Source of the DNA: Jacaranda mimosifolia
Lineage: Eukaryota; Streptophyta; Magnoliopsida; Lamiales; Bignoniaceae
Length of the DNA stretch: 64,000 bases
Direction of reading: 5' to 3'
Assembly: GCA_018894105.1 (NCBI GenBank)
Contig: CM032121.1
Coordinates: 33,522,230-33,586,229 of the forward strand
In this document: piece by piece, positions 59,188 through 64,000 of the stretch
Layout of the letters: every line of letters starts with the position of its first letter
Numbering within the stretch: the stretch's first letter is position 1
Made by a program: the position numbers and the translations under genes
The notes under the pieces: generated by a model
Seen by the model: the letters and a program-made list of their open reading frames with translations, nothing else
What the model was told of the DNA's origin: nothing
Databases searched by the model: none

Positions 59188-59340
59188 TGCCACGTGGCAA
59201 TCCAGAATACCAGTGACACTAGCTGAGACCAACCAATGAAGCAGTACCTTATCCTATCTCTTATCTTACTCACACCAAATCCATCAGCATAATTTCTCCA
59301 CCCTGTCCCACACCACTGGCTACAACTATACTATACTTTG
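59188..59340 (+). promoter_or_regulatory. psbO promoter: G-box and I-boxes
   Basis: Palindromic GCCACGTGGC at 59189-59198 is a strong G-box. CTTATC (reverse of the I-box GATAAG) occurs twice near 59249-59267, with a CCAAT at 59233. G-box plus I-box is the classic pair in light-regulated photosynthesis genes. Confidence 0.6.
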
Positions 59341-59406
59341 CAATAAGGAGCACAAGAAAAAGGGGGGTGGAAGCTTAGTTAGCAATCAAGAACCAGAAAA
59401 CAGAAA

Positions 59407-60773
59407 ATGGCAACCTCACTACAGGCAGCTGCCGCCCTTATGCAACCAACCAAAGTTGGTGTCTCAGCCAGAAGTAGCCCTCAGCTCCGATCAGTTCAAA
59501 GCTTCGGCAAGTCCTTTGGTGTCGAACTGGCCGGTGCAAGGGTGACATGTTCTCTTCAGGCTGATCTCAAGGACTTGGCCCAGAAATGCACTGATGCTGC
59601 CATGATTGCTGGATTTGCTCTTGCCACTTCAGCACTTGTTGTCTCGGTATGACACCTTGTTCAGCTTTTGGGATTCTTTCATATTGATTTATAGCTTAAA
59701 ATGATCCAGTGGTTTAGTAATTTTATCCTCCAAGATAGCTGCAAGTTTGTTAACTACTTAGTGGTTATATATAGTTTGTGTCCAAATAATTGGTCACTCC
59801 CATCTATGCATTTATTGCTAAATCCCATCATTATTGGACTATTTGATTATCTTGGAATGGATCTGCACTGCACAAGAAGGGCCTCAACTTGTAGACATTC
59901 TGATTTTCTTGCCCAATTTATAACTCTTAACAAAAGGGTTTAGAGCTCTCATAGTCACATATGTATAAGTGGTTCCACGGGAAAAGTAATTGATCGCATT
60001 CATTTGTTTTACAGGGAGCCAATGCTGAAGGAGCTCCAAAACGGCTAACCTACGATGAAATTCAGAGCAAGACCTACTTAGAAGTGAAAGGAACAGGAAC
60101 TGCTAACCAGTGCCCAAGCATTGAAGGTGGTGTTGACAGATTTGCTTTCAAGCCAGGCAAATACAATGCCAAGAAATTCTGCCTGGAGCCAACATCATTC
60201 ACAGTCAAAGCAGAAGGTGTAAGCAAGAATGCACCACCTGAGTTCCAAAAGACTAAGCTCATGACCCGTTTAACCTACACCCTCGATGAGATCGAGGGAC
60301 CTTTCGAGGTGTCTCAGGATGGCACCATCAAGTTTGAGGAGAAGGATGGAATTGATTATGCTGCTGTTACTGTACAGCTTCCAGGAGGAGAGCGTGTGCC
60401 TTTCCTCTTCACCATCAAGCAGCTTGTCGCATCTGGCAAACCAGATAGCTTCAGCGGAGAATTCCTTGTGCCATCATACAGAGGTTCATCCTTCCTTGAC
60501 CCAAAGGGAAGAGGTGGATCTACTGGTTATGACAATGCAGTTGCATTGCCTGCTGGTGGAAGGGGAGACGAGGAGGAGCTTGAGAAGGAGAACATCAAGA
60601 ATGTTTCATCTTCAACTGGAAAGATCACATTGAGTGTTACCAAGAGCAAGCCTGAGACTGGAGAGGTGATTGGAGTATTTGAGAGTATTCAGCCATCTGA
60701 TACTGATCTGGGATCAAAGGCTCCCAAAGAGGTGAAAATCCAAGGCATCTGGTATGCCCAGCTTGACTCATAG
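59407..60773 (+). CDS. psbO: Photosystem II 33 kDa extrinsic protein (OEE1)
   Basis: Two exons, 59407-59646 and 60015-60773, GT-AG intron, 332 residues as usual. Residues 1 to about 58 are a stromal transit peptide and 62-84 ([21 protein letters not shown]) a thylakoid transfer signal. The mature protein starts [17 protein letters not shown] at 85. The two conserved cysteines (NQCPS and KKFCLEP) form the known disulfide. Conserved [60 protein letters not shown] and the final [11 protein letters not shown] are intact. PsbO binds the lumenal face of photosystem II and stabilises the Mn4CaO5 cluster. It is nuclear-encoded here, with a G-box promoter upstream. A convergent PPR gene ends 562 bp downstream. 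No defect seen. Confidence 0.98.
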
Positions 60774-61335
60774 AGTGTCTTTAGCTGTCATTTGTACTGA
60801 ATTCTGGTTTGAGTTTTGCTGTAATTGAGAAGGATCCTTTAACTCCCCATTATTATGTTGGAGAAGCACCAAGATTACTATCATGCTTGTACATTAGTCT
60901 GGTTGATTATTATATATCCTTGAAATGATAATCAATGAAAGCCACAGTAATCACCCCGGTGCATTTTTTACCTCCTCAATGCAAGATGATAATACAGCTG
61001 ATTTATACATTTGGGTCATGAGCTGCTTCTAAACCCAAAAGAATCATCATGATTGTTACTTGCAATGCTTCCTTGAAGTCCCCCATCCTCCGATAATCTT
61101 GATCTCAACCAGGTGTTGGCTCCTTATTAAAAAATGTATTCAAATCAGACAATTGTACCTTTCCATGAGGCGTTTTTCATTGTAATTAGATGAGACTATG
61201 ATGATCTGTATTCCACATATTTCTTGTCCATAGTTTTTGCATCCTGCAGTGAGTATTTGTATGGACAGCCATTTGAAAAGGGAGCACAGCAAAGATTTTC
61301 TTCTTGGAAGAAACTGTACAGCATTTGGTTGTTAT
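60774..61335. other. 3' UTRs of converging psbO and PPR genes
   Basis: An AATGAAA polyadenylation-like signal for psbO lies near 60933. No other gene. Confidence 0.5.
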
Positions 61336-63429
61336 TCACCAAAAATCTCCACAAGAACATATCCCATGTGTAAAATGGTGAAACCTCAAAGAATCTCTAA
61401 CAATAATTTGCACTCCTACAAATTTTGCTATAAACTTGATGGTGTTATGACAGTCACCACATATCCTCAAGTTCTTAAAGACCCTAATAGATGATTCACC
61501 TCTCATATTGAGTATCCCAAAAGCAACGGCTAGCTTCTCACTATGATTGCACAAACTATCCTCCTGCTCCTCTCCATCCACATCTTGTAGAACAAATGCC
61601 GTATCAGGGTGGTATCCAGTTAATTTCATCTTCCTGCGTACTTCATCCAAAAATTTATATATGTCATTGCTCAGATCATTATTTTTATCACCAACAACAA
61701 AGGTATGCACTCTATTCTTCACTTGAATCCAACTGCATCCTGGAACTTTCCTAATCCCTCTGTCTCTCAGCAATTTCCTAGTCTCTGAGGCTTCTTCCCA
61801 CAGTTTGGCAGTAACAAGGATATTAAAAAGTAAAACATAATTTCCAGGGTTGTCTGGTTCGATCTCAATCAGGCGGTTGGCAGCAATTCTTCCTAGATCT
61901 ACATTCTTATATACACGACATGCTCCAAGCAAGGCTCCCCATGCAGCTGCGCTTGGTTCTATGGGCATTTGTTGGATGAAGTTATATGCCTCTACTAAGC
62001 GACCACCACGACTAAGAACATCAACCATGCAGGAATAATGCTCTGCATCAGGTTCAACTTTATGATCCTTAATCATTGAATGAAAAATTGAGAGTGCTTC
62101 ATCTACCATCTGTGAGTGGCTACAACCAGATAAAACACCTGTAAAAGTAACAGAGTTCGGTTTCACCCCTGAATTCACCATTTTATTGAAGAGCGATAAA
62201 GCTTCCTCTCCTCTTCCATGCATTGAGTTAGCAATAATAATTGTATTCCATGCAACAGTATCTTTCAACGGCATCATACTAAAAACTCTGTTGGACATTT
62301 CTAAGTCACCACTCTTGGCATATATTAACATTAGAGCAGTGCTGGCTGACAAATCCTCCACGAAACAATGTCTGACAATATATGCATGAATCTCCTTTCC
62401 TCCTCTCCAGCACTCCAAAAGAGTACAAGCAGTTAATACACTTGTAATAGTGATTTGATTTGGTTTGCATCCTAGCTGCTGCATTTTTCCAAGCAGTTCT
62501 AGTGCTTCTTGTGCTTTTCCATTATCGACGCAACCAGAAATGACAGAATTCCAGGAAACACTATCCAACTCGACTCCTTTATTTCTCATTTCTTGAAATT
62601 TATCAAGTGCTTTCCCCCACTCACCATTCAAAAAATATGCTGATATTATCACATTCCATAACACAACATCAACTTGTGGCATGTTATAGAACACTAATTC
62701 GGCATGCTTAATACTCCAGCAACTAGAATACATATCCACAAGAGCACTATTCACAAACACATTTTCTCCCATCCCATTCTTAACAGCAAAACCATGAATC
62801 TCTCTGCCCAAATTTAAACACTTCAAAGCCGAGCAAGCAGGAAGTATAGAAGACAATGTCATCTCATTAGGCCTAATCCCACTCAACCCCATCTCGCGAA
62901 AAGCACCAAGAGCCTCTCTTGGAAGCCCACAGTTAACATAACAAGAACAAAACGATGTCCATGTAATCACATCCTTTATCCTCAAATCATGAAAAACTCT
63001 TTCCGCACCCTCAAAGTACTTACATTTCCCATACATGTCAATCAAAGCATTCCCCAGAAGCAAATCCGAACTAAACATATACTTCGCAGCATCATAATGA
63101 ATTTCTTTCGCCTTCACTAAATCCCGTGAAGCTGCACAAGCTTTGGCAGCTGCTAAAATAGCGAACCTATCTGGATTTATCTTTCCACTGTTTTTTACAT
63201 CCATGTAAAGTTTTATCGCTTCTTTACATCGACCATTCTTGGTATAAGCTGAAATCAAAACTGTCCATGACTGTACATCTGGATCAGAGATTCCGTCGAA
63301 CAGTTGGCGGGCGCGAGCTATATCTCCCGAATTCAGATACTTCTGGATGAATTTGATTATCAAATGAGGTGGGAGATTAGTGGGTATCTTGGAACGCATC
63401 TGGTTGAAAGCACCAAAATGTGAAAACAC
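61336..63429 (-). CDS. PLS-class pentatricopeptide repeat protein, DYW type
   Basis: Intronless gene of 697 residues, complete from ATG (63427-63429) to stop. Residues about 23-490 are a run of PPR motifs of P, L and S types (for example VLISAYTKNGRCKEAIKLY, ALIDMYGKCKYFEGAERVF, NTIIIANSMHGRGEEALSLF). E and E+ motifs cover about 495-595 (AAWGALLGACRVYKN, VPGCSWIQVKNRVHTF). The DYW cytidine-deaminase-like domain fills the end, with the zinc/active site HSE at 629-631 and CGDC at 657-660, and the second site CSC at 691-693. The terminal tripeptide is DFW instead of DYW. Such proteins edit C to U at specific sites in plastid or mitochondrial RNA. The N-terminus is short and weakly organelle-like, so location is open. 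A second in-frame Met lies at residue 11. The exact orthologue cannot be named. Confidence 0.93.
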   Translation of the reverse strand: MFSHFGAFNQMRSKIPTNLPPHLIIKFIQKYLNSGDIARARQLFDGISDPDVQSWTVLISAYTKNGRCKEAIKLYMDVKNSGKINPDRFAILAAAKACAASRDLVKAKEIHYDAAKYMFSSDLLLGNALIDMYGKCKYFEGAERVFHDLRIKDVITWTSFCSCYVNCGLPREALGAFREMGLSGIRPNEMTLSSILPACSALKCLNLGREIHGFAVKNGMGENVFVNSALVDMYSSCWSIKHAELVFYNMPQVDVVLWNVIISAYFLNGEWGKALDKFQEMRNKGVELDSVSWNSVISGCVDNGKAQEALELLGKMQQLGCKPNQITITSVLTACTLLECWRGGKEIHAYIVRHCFVEDLSASTALMLIYAKSGDLEMSNRVFSMMPLKDTVAWNTIIIANSMHGRGEEALSLFNKMVNSGVKPNSVTFTGVLSGCSHSQMVDEALSIFHSMIKDHKVEPDAEHYSCMVDVLSRGGRLVEAYNFIQQMPIEPSAAAWGALLGACRVYKNVDLGRIAANRLIEIEPDNPGNYVLLFNILVTAKLWEEASETRKLLRDRGIRKVPGCSWIQVKNRVHTFVVGDKNNDLSNDIYKFLDEVRRKMKLTGYHPDTAFVLQDVDGEEQEDSLCNHSEKLAVAFGILNMRGESSIRVFKNLRICGDCHNTIKFIAKFVGVQIIVRDSLRFHHFTHGICSCGDFW

Positions 63430-64000
63430 GGACCCTCAGAAAATTAGGACCCTTGTTGTATCATGTATGGTGAAAGAATATAATAATCAAAGGAAAATAA
63501 GGTGCAAAGCTGAACTTCTTTCAACTTTTCCTGGTCTGTGATTTGAAACAGAAATTTGAAAATAAAAATTTCCAACTTTTGGAAATTTGGATACTTTGAA
63601 GTCAAATTTGGCGCTTTGCAACCTCATATTAGATACTATTTATATAGGTACGCTCCAGCATATTGATTTTTGGACTTGAAATCTACCTCAATATCGAGTC
63701 CGTAATGTCAATGACACTACAAATTTTAATAAATTGCATTTTTTTTTTTTTTAAATTCTTAAAATATTTGGATATGTAAACTACGTCGGACATACTTTCA
63801 ATGAACCAAGTAAAAAATATATATTATTTAGTTCATTCAAAAAATTTATTATTAACAAAAAACAATTTAAATACTTAACATAGAAACTATTAAAATAATC
63901 ATTGATACCGTATATCAATTCTGAAAGCACAAATGAAAAGAGTCTACAAAAAAATCTTAGTTCATTGAATATTTAAGATCAATATTGTTTGATATAATTT
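63430..64000. other. Upstream region of the PPR gene
   Basis: TTTGGCGC at 63607-63614 matches the plant E2F consensus, about 180 bases upstream of the start codon. The rest is AT-rich with a poly(T) tract at 63740-63753. No other gene. Confidence 0.45.

Noticed and set aside
1..64000. Endogenous pararetrovirus or other viral insertion
   Set aside because: All RT and integrase relics are in copia order inside LTRs; no coat or movement protein or caulimovirus-type polyprotein was seen.

Overview
This window looks like nuclear DNA from a flowering plant, almost certainly a eudicot. It is AT-rich, with short intron-split genes for plant-specific proteins (PsbO, COR413, NPH3-like, a DYW-class PPR protein), a cytosolic-type tRNA-Ile(AAU), plant-type C/D snoRNAs behind a telo-box promoter, and many decayed transposons. 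The exact species cannot be fixed from the sequence.

Layout. 1-7544 holds a cut-off LTR and a complete but dead Ty1/copia retrotransposon (1014-7539, LTRs 1014-2039 and 6538-7539, target duplication AATAC). 8069-8551 (minus) encodes a small, probably thylakoid-lumen, heptad-repeat protein. 9365-21251 is a large PIF/Harbinger DNA transposon (TIRs and CTA duplication) carrying a broken DDE transposase, a broken Myb/SANT-like partner ORF, a second Myb/SANT-like remnant on the other strand, and a nested 3.3 kb solo LTR (9932-13270). 22014-25303 is a NASP-type histone chaperone gene with two frameshifts, both in homopolymer runs, and E2F-like sites in its promoter. 26038-26741 is a hAT-like MITE. 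28923-29135 encodes a small cysteine-rich protein. 29-38 kb is AT-rich gene-poor DNA with MITE relics. 39163-41492 is a four-exon NPH3/RPT2-like BTB gene. 43363-47275 is a non-autonomous LTR element (TSD ATTAC) with a tandem array inside. 48-51.8 kb is MITEs and a minisatellite. 52090-53020 is a four-exon COR413 plasma-membrane gene. 54.0-54.75 kb is a small snoRNA transcription unit: a U15 homologue and a second C/D snoRNA with a guide to 25S rRNA. 56082-56182 is a SINE with a perfect 21 bp target duplication. 58457-58530 is tRNA-Ile. 59407-60773 is PsbO, and 61336-63429 (minus) is an intronless DYW-type PPR gene converging on it.

The genes are independent single-gene units, not an operon or cluster. 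Themes are photosynthesis (PsbO, the lumen-type protein), stress and light signalling (COR413, NPH3-like), chromatin (NASP), organelle RNA editing (PPR-DYW), and rRNA modification (snoRNAs). I found no clearly novel multi-gene system. The most interesting items are the heptad lumen protein, the small Cys-rich protein, the nested Harbinger element, the snoRNA pair, the fresh SINE, and the satellite-like array inside the non-autonomous LTR element. All family assignments are from memory of the families, without database searches.
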